Source of the DNA: Gammaproteobacteria bacterium
Lineage (GTDB): Bacteria; Pseudomonadota; Gammaproteobacteria; Pseudomonadales; UBA5518
DNA: 64,000 nucleotides
Assembly (NCBI GenBank): GCA_016718385.1
Contig: JADKDK010000001.1
Span: 186,001 to 250,000 of the forward strand
Reading direction: 5' to 3'
The notes below the pieces were generated by a model that worked only from the letters and a program-made list of their open reading frames with translations, searched no databases and had not been told where the DNA came from. Shown piece by piece: positions 50,152-59,499 of the stretch. How positions within the stretch are numbered: position 1 is the stretch's first letter; each line of letters opens with the position of its first letter. The translations under genes were made by a program, and so were the position numbers.

Positions 50152-50166
50152 CACCCTCTCCGCCAA
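50152..50166 (+). repeat. attR: right attachment repeat
   Basis: CACCCTCTCCGCCAA identical to the tRNA-Ser 3' end at 32768-32782. The tRNA body is not repeated here, so this is the displaced 3' end left by integration. Upstream at 50071-50089 are GCTGGTAT-like words also present near attL. Confidence 0.88.
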
Positions 50167-50203
50167 AACGAAAAAGGGTCCCGATTGGGGCCCTTTTTCG
50201 TTT
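50166..50203 (+). terminator. rho-independent terminator, original tRNA-Ser terminator
   Basis: AAACGAAAAAGGG (50166-50178) pairs over 13 bp with CCCTTTTTCGTTT (50191-50203), with extra GC pairs near the loop and U-rich 3' arm. Standing directly after the att repeat, it is where a terminator for the uninterrupted tRNA gene would be. Confidence 0.85.
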
Positions 50204-50549
50204 CGCCGGATCGCGTGGTGTGGACGAATCCACCAGTTCGACAAATCGGCAGGATTGCCGATTTGGACGCCGTAGCGAAGCGGAGGCGCCCGCAGGGTCG
50301 AAACAGCCCAAGGGCTGTTTCGATCAATCCCACTTGGTGTCCCGGGCCTGCAACCGCTATCGATCAGGGCGCTTTCCCGCTTTTCACTGCTGTGGGTCGG
50401 CATTCATGCCGACGAGTGCCTTGCCGGATGCTGTCGTCGCCATCAATGGCGACCCACGATGCATAATCCGCTGTCGCGAAGGGCCCGTCGGAGGAGTCGA
50501 CGGCAGTTTGCGTCATTCTTCTGATCGTCAACCAACAGGAGGTGCAATC
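50204..50549. other. intergenic region with two perfect hairpins
   Basis: CAAATCGGCA/TGCCGATTTG (50242-50251 / 50256-50265) and TCGAAACAGCCC/GGGCTGTTTCGA (50298-50309 / 50312-50323) are perfect inverted repeats with 2-4-base loops. Neither has a T-run. The REP dimer follows. No gene is supported before the LLM oxidoreductase; its promoter must lie in this region or in the ~90 bp after the REP. Confidence 0.5.
50392..50457. repeat. inverted REP dimer
   Basis: GTGG-headed unit (50392-50413, stem GTCGGCATTCATGCCGAC) and inverted unit (50436-50457, GTCGCCATCAATGGCGAC then CCAC). The spacer matches that of 9974-10039 almost base for base. One stem mismatch (CATCAATG) marks a decaying copy. Confidence 0.82.
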
Positions 50550-51470
50550 GTGCAGTTGGGATTTGCCATGCCGCACATGCTGCGATTGAAGGCCAGCTGC
50601 CAGCCCTGGGAAGCGGCGGTCACCGGTGCCGACCAGACGCGCCTGGCCAAGTGGGCCGAGAAGCTGGGTTATTCGATGATCAGTATTCCCGAGCATCACA
50701 TCGTGCCGGCATCGCACGTGGAACTGTCCGGACCGCACTATTTCAGCGCCTATCCGGCCATGGGCTATATTGCCGGGGCGACTGAAACGATCCGCGTCAA
50801 TTCCTGCATTGCCATTCTGCCGCTGCAGCACCCCATCGTAACTGCCAAGGCGCTGTCGACCATCGACTGGCTTTCGGGCGGGCGCGTGACCGTCACCTTT
50901 GCCGTGGGCTGGATGAAGGAGGAGTTCGATCTGCTGGGGGTTGCGTTCAACCAGCGCGGCGCGATGGCCGAGGAATACATCCAGGCGATCATCGAGCTAT
51001 GGACCAGCGAGAAGCCCGAATTCGAGGGCAGGCATGTCTCGTTCAGGAATGTCGTCTTCGAGCCGAAGCCGGTGCAGAAGCCATTCATTCCGGTATGGTT
51101 CGGTGGCGATGCCGATGCGGTGCTGCAACGCACCGCGCGCTATGGCTCGGGATGGTGGCCGTTCCTGACCAGGCCGGAACTGATTGCCGAGAAGATCGAC
51201 TACATCAAATCGCAGTCTGACTACAGCGGCAAGCTCAGCGATGTGTTCTATGGCCTCAGCACCAGCCGTGTCGGCGAAGGACATACCGTCCAGGATGATC
51301 CGAGGGCGCGCCCCGGCATGACCAGGCAGGAGATCATCGACCGGCTCGGCTGGTTCAAGGAACTGGGCGTAACCATCAGCGCGGTGCCGATTCCGATGCT
51401 CAAATGTGTCGAGGACTACTTCGACTACACGCAGTGGGTCGCCGAGGAAATCATGCCGGCCGTGAAATGA
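50550..51470 (+). CDS. LLM-class F420/FMN-dependent oxidoreductase
   Basis: A 306-residue luciferase-like monooxygenase-fold protein: GFAMPHMLRL, EKLGYSMISIPEHHIVP, HPIVTAKALSTIDWLSGGRVTVTFAVGWMKEEFDLLGVAFNQRGAMAEEYIQAIIELWTSEKPEFEGRHVSF, PVWFGGDADAVLQRTARYGSGWW. The family uses reduced flavin or F420; subtype and substrate are unclear. The GTG at 50550 follows AGGAGG (50537-50542) at seven bases, so the longer frame from 50220 is rejected. Neighbours are NTF2-like and DapB-like proteins, a combination seen in catabolic clusters. Confidence 0.9.
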   Translation: MQLGFAMPHMLRLKASCQPWEAAVTGADQTRLAKWAEKLGYSMISIPEHHIVPASHVELSGPHYFSAYPAMGYIAGATETIRVNSCIAILPLQHPIVTAKALSTIDWLSGGRVTVTFAVGWMKEEFDLLGVAFNQRGAMAEEYIQAIIELWTSEKPEFEGRHVSFRNVVFEPKPVQKPFIPVWFGGDADAVLQRTARYGSGWWPFLTRPELIAEKIDYIKSQSDYSGKLSDVFYGLSTSRVGEGHTVQDDPRARPGMTRQEIIDRLGWFKELGVTISAVPIPMLKCVEDYFDYTQWVAEEIMPAVK

Positions 51471-51603
51471 GCAGCGGAGGATTTGCGTGACGCCTGCGCC
51501 GCCCGTCGCAACGGGCGGCGGGTTCCGCTTGTCTTCCGCCTGCAGGGCGCACGCCAGTTTGTAGATGGAGATCGGGCGTCAGGAGGTGCGAGCGCATTGT
51601 GCC

Positions 51604-52047
51604 CTATGCGTGCATGTCGATATGCAGGCGCGTAAGCCGCAGTGCGGCTATCTTCCACTCGCCGTCCTGCTTCACGTAGCGCTCATGGTAATGGCCATAG
51701 CCGGTCAGCCCCGCGCGGCCGATTCGCGCCGCCTGCTCCTCGCCCCACACCACGCGGTCCTGCATCGCCCAGATCACCTGCGCCCGGTTTGCGCCGTCGA
51801 GCGTGATTTCGGGCGAATGCACCTGGTGGGCGGTGCGCGCACTGGCCATCGACGACCGGATCTGCGTCACCGCGGCATCGCGGCCGTGGATCACGGGCAC
51901 CGAGGTCCCTTCGCTGACGTCGAGCTCGAAATCCTCCGTCAGCAGCCCGGCGAAGCCGGACCAGTCCTTGGTGTCCAGCAGCCGGCAATAGCGGGCCTTC
52001 ACCGCGCTGATGGCGAGGTATGCGTCGGTGAACGTCGTATCGCTCAT
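51604..52047 (-). CDS. NTF2-like / SnoaL-type protein
   Basis: A 147-residue alpha+beta cone protein: YLAISAVKARYCRLLDTKDWSGFAGLLTEDFELDVSEG..., HQVHSPEITLDGANRAQVIWAMQDRVVW, GYGHYHERYVKQDGEWKIAALRLTRLHIDMH. This is the pattern of the SnoaL_4 group found with aromatic-ring and steroid enzymes; the catalytic role varies. ATG at 52047 begins MSDTTFTDAYL; the upstream frame overlaps the neighbouring gene. Confidence 0.85.
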   Translation of the reverse strand: MSDTTFTDAYLAISAVKARYCRLLDTKDWSGFAGLLTEDFELDVSEGTSVPVIHGRDAAVTQIRSSMASARTAHQVHSPEITLDGANRAQVIWAMQDRVVWGEEQAARIGRAGLTGYGHYHERYVKQDGEWKIAALRLTRLHIDMHA

Positions 52048-52120
52048 GCGGGTCTCCGGTGCTCGAGTGAGTGCGAGGCCTTCCGCGGGCCGCGCCGTGC
52101 TGACACCATGCTGCGCCTTC

Positions 52121-53203
52121 TCAGCGCGCGGTGCGCTCGCGCAGATCGGCGATGATCTGCGGCATCTCCGCCGAGGTGCGGATGCCCGCCGCGGCGGCGC
52201 AGACGTACGGCACCGCGTTGACCGCGCGGTGCGCGGTGTAGCCCGGCGTCGTGGCGGCCTTGTGTTCCGGCGCCACCGTGAAGTGCAGGTGCATGTCCAG
52301 CGGCGCGTCGCCGTCCACTTCCACCCGCCAGCCGTCGCCGCGCAGCTCCCAGTCCTTGTCGAGGTCACGGGTCACGAACCAGTTGGCGCTGAAGCTGAGC
52401 AGCGGCTTGCCCCTGTGCATGCCGCACACGGTGGTGCGCAGGGCGCCGACGGTGCCCGCCTCGATGACGCCCGCGGCAATCGTCGTGGTGCGCCGCGCGA
52501 AGGCCACCTCGCCGGATGCTTCCAGGCCGTCGAAACTCAGGCCCACCGCCTCGGCCACCAGTTGCATCGAGGGACCGAAGGCTTCGCGCAGGTGGTGCAC
52601 GCGCCCGGCTTCGGCCTGCGGGTTCGGCGCCTGTCCGAATCCCATGATCTGGAAGATCATCTCCGGCGAGTCGCGCGAACTGCAGTCGGCATATTCGCTG
52701 ATGCGCAGGCAGTCGAGCCGGCGCTGGATCGACAGCAGCGCCAGCGGCACCGCTTCGGTGATGAAGCCCGGACTGCTGCCGGTGCTGTGAATCGAGGAGC
52801 CGCCGCGCTGGCAGGCGTCCTCGATGCGCTGGCGCAGCGCCGGGTCCATGCGGGCGGGAAGGTGGAACTCGGTGCGCGTGGTGACCACGTTGGTGCCCGA
52901 TTCGAGCAGCCGGCACAGGTCATCGACGTCGATCCGTTGAGGCATGTACAGCACGCAATCGGCCGCGAGCGCGAGAATGTCCTCGATGCTGCGCGTGGCT
53001 TTCACGCCCGTGGGCGGCAGGCCGCAGAGCTCGCCCGCATCGCGCCCTGCCTTGGCGTCGGAGTACACGTATAGCCCGGCCAGCGACAGCCCGGGATGTT
53101 CGATCACCGCGCGCAGGGACCGCGTGCCGATGTTCCCCGTGGCCCACTGCACCACGCGGTAGTCGCGGGTGCGCAGCTGTAACGGGTCGCTCGGTTCGCT
53201 CAT
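52121..53203 (-). CDS. DapB-like NAD(P)-binding oxidoreductase
   Basis: A 360-residue protein with a Rossmann N-terminus RVVQWATGNIGTRSLRAVIEHP and LAGLYVYSDAKAGRDAGELCG, the pattern of the dihydrodipicolinate-reductase-like / 2,4-diaminopentanoate-dehydrogenase-like group. GTNVVTTRTEFHLPARMDPALRQRIEDACQRGGSSIHSTGSSPGFITE follows. Members occur in steroid- and aromatic-degradation clusters with unknown substrates. ATG 53203 has GAGGCGAG upstream. It ends 73 bp before the NTF2-like gene, same strand. Confidence 0.85.
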   Translation of the reverse strand: MSEPSDPLQLRTRDYRVVQWATGNIGTRSLRAVIEHPGLSLAGLYVYSDAKAGRDAGELCGLPPTGVKATRSIEDILALAADCVLYMPQRIDVDDLCRLLESGTNVVTTRTEFHLPARMDPALRQRIEDACQRGGSSIHSTGSSPGFITEAVPLALLSIQRRLDCLRISEYADCSSRDSPEMIFQIMGFGQAPNPQAEAGRVHHLREAFGPSMQLVAEAVGLSFDGLEASGEVAFARRTTTIAAGVIEAGTVGALRTTVCGMHRGKPLLSFSANWFVTRDLDKDWELRGDGWRVEVDGDAPLDMHLHFTVAPEHKAATTPGYTAHRAVNAVPYVCAAAAGIRTSAEMPQIIADLRERTAR

Positions 53204-53523
53204 GATGCTCGCCTCGTGTTTGTGGGGGCCGTGGCTGTCGCGCGGGTTGGCGCACTGCGCTCTTTGCGCCAACCTTGCCGGCTTCCGTGCGTGGCGCCGA
53301 GTCCAGCCTCTGGCACACGGCTTCGCGCTCCTCGTCCGGAATGCGGAGCAGCATGCGGGGCACGTTGCGCGAACGCAAGGGGGCGCACGGCAACTGGGCG
53401 GGTGGTGCTGCGAATTGACGGGCGCCACCGGCTTGTTGCAATCTGTTCATGAATGTTGTCGTCGATGACCGGAGTGGTCGACACTCGGGGAAAATTTTCC
53501 TGACCAATAACAAGAGGTGCCTC
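53204..53523. other. divergent intergenic region (320 bp), no gene seen
   Basis: Holds the promoters of the minus-strand oxidoreductase and plus-strand phosphatase. Frames here lack ribosome sites. An AT-richer stretch around 53490-53520 (GGGGAAAATTTTCCTGACCAATAACAAG, containing the palindrome GGAAAATTTTCC-like core) is the likely promoter or operator of the phosphatase. Confidence 0.4.
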
Positions 53524-55116
53524 ATGCCTTTCCAGTATCGCCTTGTTTCGCGAGGGGCGTTCGCGCTGATCGCCCTCGGTGCGGCCGTTGCGTTGCACGC
53601 CCAGACCCCTCCGGAGCGCTTGTTCCTGCAGCAGGTGTCCGACACTGGCGTCATCGTCAAATGGCGCGGCGGTGATGCGCAGGAGGTCTGTTACAGCACC
53701 GCGATAGGGAACCTGTATGACAGGAACTCGCGCCGTTGCGTCGATGCCGTGCTGACGGAAGGTGGGCATATGGAGGCGCGGCTGACCCGATTGGCCTCCA
53801 ACTTTACCTACTACTATTCGCTGGGTGATCTGGTCAGCCCGACGCAGAAATTCCGCACGGCGCCGGATTGGAACAAGCCGCCCCGTGACGGCAACACGCA
53901 CATCCTGATCGTGGGCGATTCGGGTACGCAGACGGAGGCCGGCCACGATGGGGAGGCCGCCGAGGTGCTGGCGGGTTTCCACGCCTACAATGCCAGGCAC
54001 GGCAACGAGCCCGTGGATCTCTTCCTGGCGCTCGGCGACAACGCCTACCTGATGGGCACCGATCAGCAGTGGCAGAAATCATTCTTCGAAATCTACCCGG
54101 ATATCCTGAAGAGCGCGGCCGTGCTTCCCACCATCGGCAATCACGAAATGGGGTACGGGCCGCTGCCGATCTGCATTCTCGCGCCCGCCTCGTGCCAGGG
54201 TGATCCGCCCAAACCGATCAACCCCAATGCACCGGAGTCGATTCCCTACGGGGGGTTGAGCACATCGTCCAATCCTGACGATTACGATGGCACCGGCGAC
54301 CTGCAGCCCGATGCCGGCGGGATGCCCTACCTGAACATCTTCAGCCTGCCGACGGCCGGGGAGAGTGGCGGCCTGGCCAGCGGGACCGAGCAGTACTACT
54401 CGGTGAATTACGGAAACGTGCATGTCGTGAGCCTGGACTCGCAGCTGAGCGCGCGTGACCCGGGCCAGCGCGAGGCCATGAAGGAATGGCTCGTGGCGGA
54501 TCTGGGCGGCAACGACCGCGACTGGACGATCGTCATCTTCCACCATCCGCCCTACACCAAGGGCGCCAACCACGACTCGGACGATGCGAATGGCGGGCTG
54601 GGCGTCGACAAGCCGGAATGGGACATGCGTAACGAGTTCACACCGATCTTCGAGGACTACGGCGTCGATGTGGTCTACAGCGGCCACTCGCACTCCTACG
54701 AGCGTTCGTACTACCTGAGGGGACATACGGGCACCTCGGATACCTTCTCGGCGGACGAGCATGCCGAGTTGAATGCCGCCGGCGCTCCGGGGCTCGGCTA
54801 CGGCAAGGAGACCTACGCGCAGCTCAGTCCGACGAGCGGAGGCATCGATGACCGGGTCGTGTACACGGTTGCCGGCAATTCCGGCAAAGCCGACACGAAT
54901 GCGGGCCTGGGCGGAGTAACCGATCCCGGAGAGTGGCTCCGTCACCCCGCGCACGTTCCGCAGCCTGCGGATTCCGAGTGTGCGGTAGCAGCGGGTTGCC
55001 GCAACGGTCTGGCGGTGAGGGGTTCGGTGGTACTGGATGCGTCCTTCTTCCAGCTCACCGCGAAATTCATCGACGTCAACGGAGTGGTACTCGATCAGTT
55101 CACGATCAACCGTTGA
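53524..55116 (+). CDS. secreted metallophosphoesterase (purple-acid-phosphatase-like)
   Basis: A 530-residue exported protein (signal peptide ending near ALHAQ, about residue 27). An N-terminal fibronectin-like segment (LFLQQVSDTGVIVKWRGGDAQEVCY) is followed by the binuclear metallophosphoesterase motifs: VGDSG, LALGDNAY, GNHEM, FHHPPYTKG and YSGHSHSYER. Expected to hydrolyse phosphomonoesters or diesters in the periplasm or outside. ATG 53524 starts the signal peptide. Confidence 0.92.
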   Translation: MPFQYRLVSRGAFALIALGAAVALHAQTPPERLFLQQVSDTGVIVKWRGGDAQEVCYSTAIGNLYDRNSRRCVDAVLTEGGHMEARLTRLASNFTYYYSLGDLVSPTQKFRTAPDWNKPPRDGNTHILIVGDSGTQTEAGHDGEAAEVLAGFHAYNARHGNEPVDLFLALGDNAYLMGTDQQWQKSFFEIYPDILKSAAVLPTIGNHEMGYGPLPICILAPASCQGDPPKPINPNAPESIPYGGLSTSSNPDDYDGTGDLQPDAGGMPYLNIFSLPTAGESGGLASGTEQYYSVNYGNVHVVSLDSQLSARDPGQREAMKEWLVADLGGNDRDWTIVIFHHPPYTKGANHDSDDANGGLGVDKPEWDMRNEFTPIFEDYGVDVVYSGHSHSYERSYYLRGHTGTSDTFSADEHAELNAAGAPGLGYGKETYAQLSPTSGGIDDRVVYTVAGNSGKADTNAGLGGVTDPGEWLRHPAHVPQPADSECAVAAGCRNGLAVRGSVVLDASFFQLTAKFIDVNGVVLDQFTINR

Positions 55117-55136
55117 ACCGCCGCGCAGACCACAGG

Positions 55137-56036
55137 ATGGGCCGTGCGCGGCCCATCCACGTTTCCAGGAATCGTGCAGTTGCGCCGCTGGCGCTGGCCC
55201 TCATCCTCCTGTCTGCGCATCAGGGTCTTCGGGCGCACCCCGGCGTCGAGCAGGCGCTGCGGTATTTCGATCAGCAGATCGAACAATCCCCGCGTGATCA
55301 GGCGCTGCATGCCCAGCGCGGCATCGTCTATTCGAACGACGGCCAGTACGAGCAGGCCATGGCCGACTTCATGCGGGCGGCCGAACTCGGCGATCCGCTG
55401 CTGATCAGCTTCGACCTCGGCGTGCTGCATTACCGTATGGGTGATTTCGCCGCGTCGCGGCGTTATTTCAATGCCTGGCTGCAACGGTTCCCGGATCACG
55501 CGGCGTGCCTGGAGTACCGTGCAAGGCTTTTGCGCGACGCCGGTGATCACGACGGGGCGATAGCGGACTTCAGGCGGGTATTCGCCCTGCAGGCACGGCC
55601 GAATCCCGGGGATTATATTTCCGTGGCGGAAATGCTCGCGTCGCGTGGCGACGCGGGTGTCGCCGAGGCGCTCGAGGTGCTCGATCAGGGCAACGCGAAG
55701 CTCGGTGTCACGCCGCAGCTCCAGCGCAAGGCCGTCGCGCTGGAATTGCGCCTCGGGCAACCCGAGCGCGCGATCGAGCGCATGCGCGCCCTCGAGCCCA
55801 CGCTCGGCGATTCGCCGGACTGGAAAGTGGAGATGGGCGAACTGATGCTGTCAGCAGGCCGTGGCGGGGAAGCAAAGGCCTGGTTCCGCAAGGCCTCCGA
55901 TCAGCTGGAAGGTCTCAGGCCGACGCCGGCGCGCCAGCAGCTGATGCGCAGGGTGCAGGCTGACCTGGGGTCGACGACACCCGGGGAATCTTCGCCAGCC
56001 GCTCCCGTATCGCCGTCGCCGCGACACGATGGCTGA
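55137..56036 (+). CDS. tetratricopeptide-repeat protein
   Basis: A 299-residue protein with a hydrophobic leader (APLALALILLSAHQGLRA) and at least five TPR-like helical pairs, e.g. ALHAQRGIVYSNDGQYEQAMADFMRAAELGDP, SFDLGVLHYRMGDFAASRRYFNAWLQRFPD, CLEYRARLLRDAGDHDGAIADFRRVFALQ. Probably an exported scaffold. It follows the phosphatase by 20 bp, likely one transcript. Confidence 0.78.
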   Translation: MGRARPIHVSRNRAVAPLALALILLSAHQGLRAHPGVEQALRYFDQQIEQSPRDQALHAQRGIVYSNDGQYEQAMADFMRAAELGDPLLISFDLGVLHYRMGDFAASRRYFNAWLQRFPDHAACLEYRARLLRDAGDHDGAIADFRRVFALQARPNPGDYISVAEMLASRGDAGVAEALEVLDQGNAKLGVTPQLQRKAVALELRLGQPERAIERMRALEPTLGDSPDWKVEMGELMLSAGRGGEAKAWFRKASDQLEGLRPTPARQQLMRRVQADLGSTTPGESSPAAPVSPSPRHDG

Positions 56037-56219
56037 AGCGTCCGCCACATCGACGATTTCCAGGGCACCCGTCAGGCGTAAATGCCGGGTCCTCGGTTAG
56101 CCCGATACGGCCGAGGGCCTGGCGTACCTCATCGCTTGCGTGGTAATCGATCTGCATCGGCGAGCTCTGGGGCGGGTCCTGGTCAGCCGGGGCGTGGCGG
56201 GAGGTGCGAGTAGGATACT

Positions 56220-56708
56220 ATGCTCCAAAGTGCCGGACTCGGCCGGATGGAGAAGATGCCTGGAATGTTCAATCGCATTGTCGCGCGCCTGGCGCGCCGG
56301 CTCATGGCCCGACGCGAGGCCGATGTCGTGATCCGTGCGCCGTACCTGTACCGCTGGCACGTGACGCCGAAGAACCGCTTCGTGAATGTCTACCTGCACC
56401 GCTATCACGCCAGCGATCCCGGCCCCGAACTCCACGATCACCCCTGGCACTCCCTGAGCTACATGATCGACGGCGAACTCCGCGAAGAGACGCCCCGGGG
56501 CATTGTCGCGCGTCGCGCGGGGGATTTCGTGTTCCGCCGCGCCGCCCAGATGCATCGCGTCCACCTCGTGGGCGCGCACGCCACGACGCTGTTCATCACC
56601 GGCCCGAAGTTCCGCGACTGGGGATTCATGACCGCTCGCGGCTGGGTGCGCTGGAGCGAGTACCTCGGACCGTTGCAGCCTGACAGGAGCAGCCGATGCA
56701 GCAAGTGA
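56220..56708 (+). CDS. cupin-like protein upstream of PPK2
   Basis: A 162-residue protein with a cupin pattern: YLHRYHASDPGPELHDHPWHSLSYMIDGELREE, RRAGDFVFRRAAQMHRVHLVG, whose histidines and glutamate could bind metal. No known substrate. Alternative in-frame starts exist at 56247 and 56259. Its 3' end overlaps the PPK2 start by 13 bp, so coupling is likely. Confidence 0.72.
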   Translation: MLQSAGLGRMEKMPGMFNRIVARLARRLMARREADVVIRAPYLYRWHVTPKNRFVNVYLHRYHASDPGPELHDHPWHSLSYMIDGELREETPRGIVARRAGDFVFRRAAQMHRVHLVGAHATTLFITGPKFRDWGFMTARGWVRWSEYLGPLQPDRSSRCSK

Positions 56709-57478
56709 AAATGAAGAAGAAGGACTACGAGGATCTGCTGGAGCCGATGGAGCTAGAGCTGAACAACGTGGCGCGCTGGCTGCAGCACACCGGCAAGCGG
56801 GTCGTCGTGCTGTTCGAGGGGCGCGACACGGCCGGCAAGGGCGGGGTCATCAATGCGATCGCCGATGGGCTGAACCCGCGCCAGGTCAGGATCGCGGCCC
56901 TGCCCAAACCCACCGAGCGCGAGCGCACGCAGTGGTACTTCCAGCGCTACGTCGAGCACCTGCCCGCCGCCGGCGAGATGGTCCTGTTCGACCGCAGCTG
57001 GTACAACCGCGCCGGCGTCGAGAAGGTGATGGGTTACTGCAGCGAGGCCGAGTACACGCGCTTCCTCTCGCAGGCGCCGGTGTTCGAGCGCATGCTGGTC
57101 GATGACGGCATCCTGCTCTTCAAGTACTGGCTGAGCGTCGACCAGCAGTACCAGGAGGAGCGCTTCGCCGAGCGCGCACAGGATCCGCTCAAGCGCTGGA
57201 AACTCTCGCCTATCGACCTGCAGTCGCGCGCGAGCTACGAGGATTACGGTCGCGCGCGCGATGCGATGTTCGAGGCCACGCACACGCGCCACGCCCCCTG
57301 GTGCGTGGTGGATTTCAATGACCAGAAGCGCGGCCGCCTCAACCTGATCCGCAACCTGCTCGACCGCGTGCCCGACTGCCAGCTGCCGGAGGAGCCTTTC
57401 GATCTGCCGCCGCTGGCGCACAAGCCGCGCAAGGAGCGTTTCACGACGGCCCTGAAGCCGCTGCGCAACCGTTTCTGA
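56696..57478 (+). CDS. ppk2: polyphosphate kinase 2
   Basis: A 260-residue PPK2. Walker A EGRDTAGKGG at about 39-48, LFDRSWYNRAGVE (Walker B/lid start), and WKLSPIDLQSRASYEDYGRARDAMFEATHT with the lid arginines are present. It transfers phosphate between polyphosphate and nucleoside di- or triphosphates. Length and motifs suggest the single-domain class I/III type; the preferred direction cannot be read. Overlaps the cupin-like gene. Confidence 0.95.
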   Translation: MQQVKMKKKDYEDLLEPMELELNNVARWLQHTGKRVVVLFEGRDTAGKGGVINAIADGLNPRQVRIAALPKPTERERTQWYFQRYVEHLPAAGEMVLFDRSWYNRAGVEKVMGYCSEAEYTRFLSQAPVFERMLVDDGILLFKYWLSVDQQYQEERFAERAQDPLKRWKLSPIDLQSRASYEDYGRARDAMFEATHTRHAPWCVVDFNDQKRGRLNLIRNLLDRVPDCQLPEEPFDLPPLAHKPRKERFTTALKPLRNRF

Positions 57479-57542
57479 GCGGCCAGCGCGGATGCGCGAA
57501 TGCGCGGGTGACAGTTTGCTTCGATCCATGACGGGGGGATTC

Positions 57543-59348
57543 ATGCAGGCAGGGGAATGGGTGCGCGGTGCCTCGATGGCGCTCGCGCTGGTGTTCGGCA
57601 CGGCCGGCGCTGCCGGTGTGCTCGCGGATGCGAAGGTCGACAACGCCGCCGCGCTGAGGCAGATCTTCGCCGACAGCGACGAGGCGGCCCTGGAACTGGA
57701 TCCCCTGGCGGCCATGATGCGCGGCGACATGCGCTATGCCGGGCAGTTCGGGGACTACATCACGCCCGGATACTACGCGCGCGTGAAGGCGGACGCCGAG
57801 GACGAAATGAAGCGCCTCGACGCAATCGACCGCACCGCGCTGTCGCGCGAGGACCGGATCGCCTACGACGTGTTTCGCTACCAGGGCCGTCAGCTGCTCG
57901 ATTTCTACGAGCGCGGCATCATCGCGATCCAGGCGCAGCTGCCGATTGACCACTTCAGTGGCGAGCACGTGTTCTACCCCGACATCTGCTCGGGCAAGTC
58001 GGTCGCACCGTTCGACACGGTGCAGGACTACGACAACGGCCTGGAGCGCCTGGAAGGTTACGCGTTGTACCTCGAGCGCACGATTGGGCGCATGCGCGAG
58101 GGCATGGCCGCCGGCCACACCCAGCCCAGGCTGGTGATGGAGAACATCCTCGACCAGCTCGCGCGGCAGATGGACGGTGGCGTCGAGGCCAGTCCGTTCT
58201 ACCAACCGATCAAGGACCTGCCGGATGATTTCGCCGCCACTGACCGGGAACGCCTTGCCCGCGCGTACCGCGCCGTGATCGACGAGCGCGTGTTCGGCGC
58301 CTACCGCAAGCTGCGGGAGTTCATCAGGACCGAATACCTCGCCGCCAGCCGTGAAGCGAAACCCGGGCTGGTGTCGATGAAGGACGGTCCGGCGTTGTAC
58401 AAGGCGCTGATCGAGCAGAACACCACCACCGACATGAGCGCCGAGGAGATCCACCGGATCGGCCTCGACGAAGTCGCGCGCATCAGGCACGACATGCTCG
58501 CGATCAAGGACCGGGTGGGTTTCAACGGCACGCTGAAGGAGTTCTTCGGCCACTTGCGCACCGATCCGCAGTTCAAGTTTGCCAGCAAGCAGGCGCTGCT
58601 CGACGGCTACAACGCGATCCGCGCCCGGGTGGACGTCGCGGTGCCAAAGCTGTTCTCGCTGACGCCCCGATCGCCTTTCGAGATCCGTCCCGTGCCCGGG
58701 TACTCGGAGGAGAACGAGGCCGCCGGCTCCTATCGCCAGGGCACGCCGGACGGCACGCGTGCGGGCATCTTCTACGTCAACACCTATGATCTGCTCTCGC
58801 GCACCACGCCCGGGATGGAGACGCTGTTCCTGCACGAGGCGATCCCGGGGCATCATTTCCAGATCAGCCTGGCACAGGAGAACGAGGCGCTGCCGAACTT
58901 CCTGCGCTTTGGCGGCAACACGGCCTTCGTGGAAGGCTGGGCGCTGTATGCCGAGTCGCTGGGACCGGAGCTCGGCATGTTCACCGATCCCTACCAGGCC
59001 TTCGGCAGCCTCGATGACGAGATGCTGCGCGCGATGCGGCTGGTGGTCGACACCGGCATCCATGCCATGGGCTGGACCCGCGCGCAGGCGATCCAGTACA
59101 TGCTCGACAACTCCGCGCAGTCCGAAACCGAAGCGCGCACCGAGGTCGAGCGTTACATCGCGATCCCGGGCCAGGCGCTCGCCTACAAGGTCGGCGCGCT
59201 CACGATCCGGCGCCTGCGCACCGAGGCCGAGCAGGCGCTGGGCGAGCGCTTCGACCCGCGCGAGTTCCACGCCCAGGTGCTCGATACCGGCGCCCTGCCG
59301 ATGGCGGTGCTGGAGGCAAAGATCCGCGACTGGATCAGCACGAAATAG
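57543..59348 (+). CDS. DUF885 metallopeptidase-like protein
   Basis: A 601-residue secreted protein (leader to about residue 30). It belongs to the DUF885 group with HEAIPGHHFQ (HExxxHH zinc-like) near residue 430 and FVEGWALYAESLG about 25 residues later; TEVERYIAIPGQALAYKVGALTIRRLR near the end. Some members are carboxypeptidase-like, others unknown. ATG 57543 follows a G-rich site; the frame opens upstream at 57492. Confidence 0.9.
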   Translation: MQAGEWVRGASMALALVFGTAGAAGVLADAKVDNAAALRQIFADSDEAALELDPLAAMMRGDMRYAGQFGDYITPGYYARVKADAEDEMKRLDAIDRTALSREDRIAYDVFRYQGRQLLDFYERGIIAIQAQLPIDHFSGEHVFYPDICSGKSVAPFDTVQDYDNGLERLEGYALYLERTIGRMREGMAAGHTQPRLVMENILDQLARQMDGGVEASPFYQPIKDLPDDFAATDRERLARAYRAVIDERVFGAYRKLREFIRTEYLAASREAKPGLVSMKDGPALYKALIEQNTTTDMSAEEIHRIGLDEVARIRHDMLAIKDRVGFNGTLKEFFGHLRTDPQFKFASKQALLDGYNAIRARVDVAVPKLFSLTPRSPFEIRPVPGYSEENEAAGSYRQGTPDGTRAGIFYVNTYDLLSRTTPGMETLFLHEAIPGHHFQISLAQENEALPNFLRFGGNTAFVEGWALYAESLGPELGMFTDPYQAFGSLDDEMLRAMRLVVDTGIHAMGWTRAQAIQYMLDNSAQSETEARTEVERYIAIPGQALAYKVGALTIRRLRTEAEQALGERFDPREFHAQVLDTGALPMAVLEAKIRDWISTK

Positions 59349-59352
59349 CCAC

Positions 59353-59418
59353 GTGGGTCGCCATTCATGGCGACAGCGGCATCCGGCCACGCACCAGTCG
59401 GCATGAATGCCGGCCCGC
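59353..59418. repeat. inverted REP dimer, right unit decayed
   Basis: GTGG-headed unit 59353-59374 (stem GTCGCCATTCATGGCGAC) and inverted unit 59397-59418 (GTCGGCATGAATGCCGGC, end CCGC instead of CTAC). The spacer is the reverse complement of the spacer at 9974 and 50392, so it is the same dimer inverted. Confidence 0.8.
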
Positions 59419-59499
59419 CGGCTCGACGCCGTGCCGGCTAGCGGGCACAATCGCCGCTCGTTGCGGCCATGGCCGCTCCCCGCGCTATCCGGAGAACCG

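Noticed and set aside
50152..50166. Second tRNA gene at the right end of the element
   Set aside because: Only the 15-bp 3' end is repeated; no D arm, anticodon arm or variable arm precedes it.
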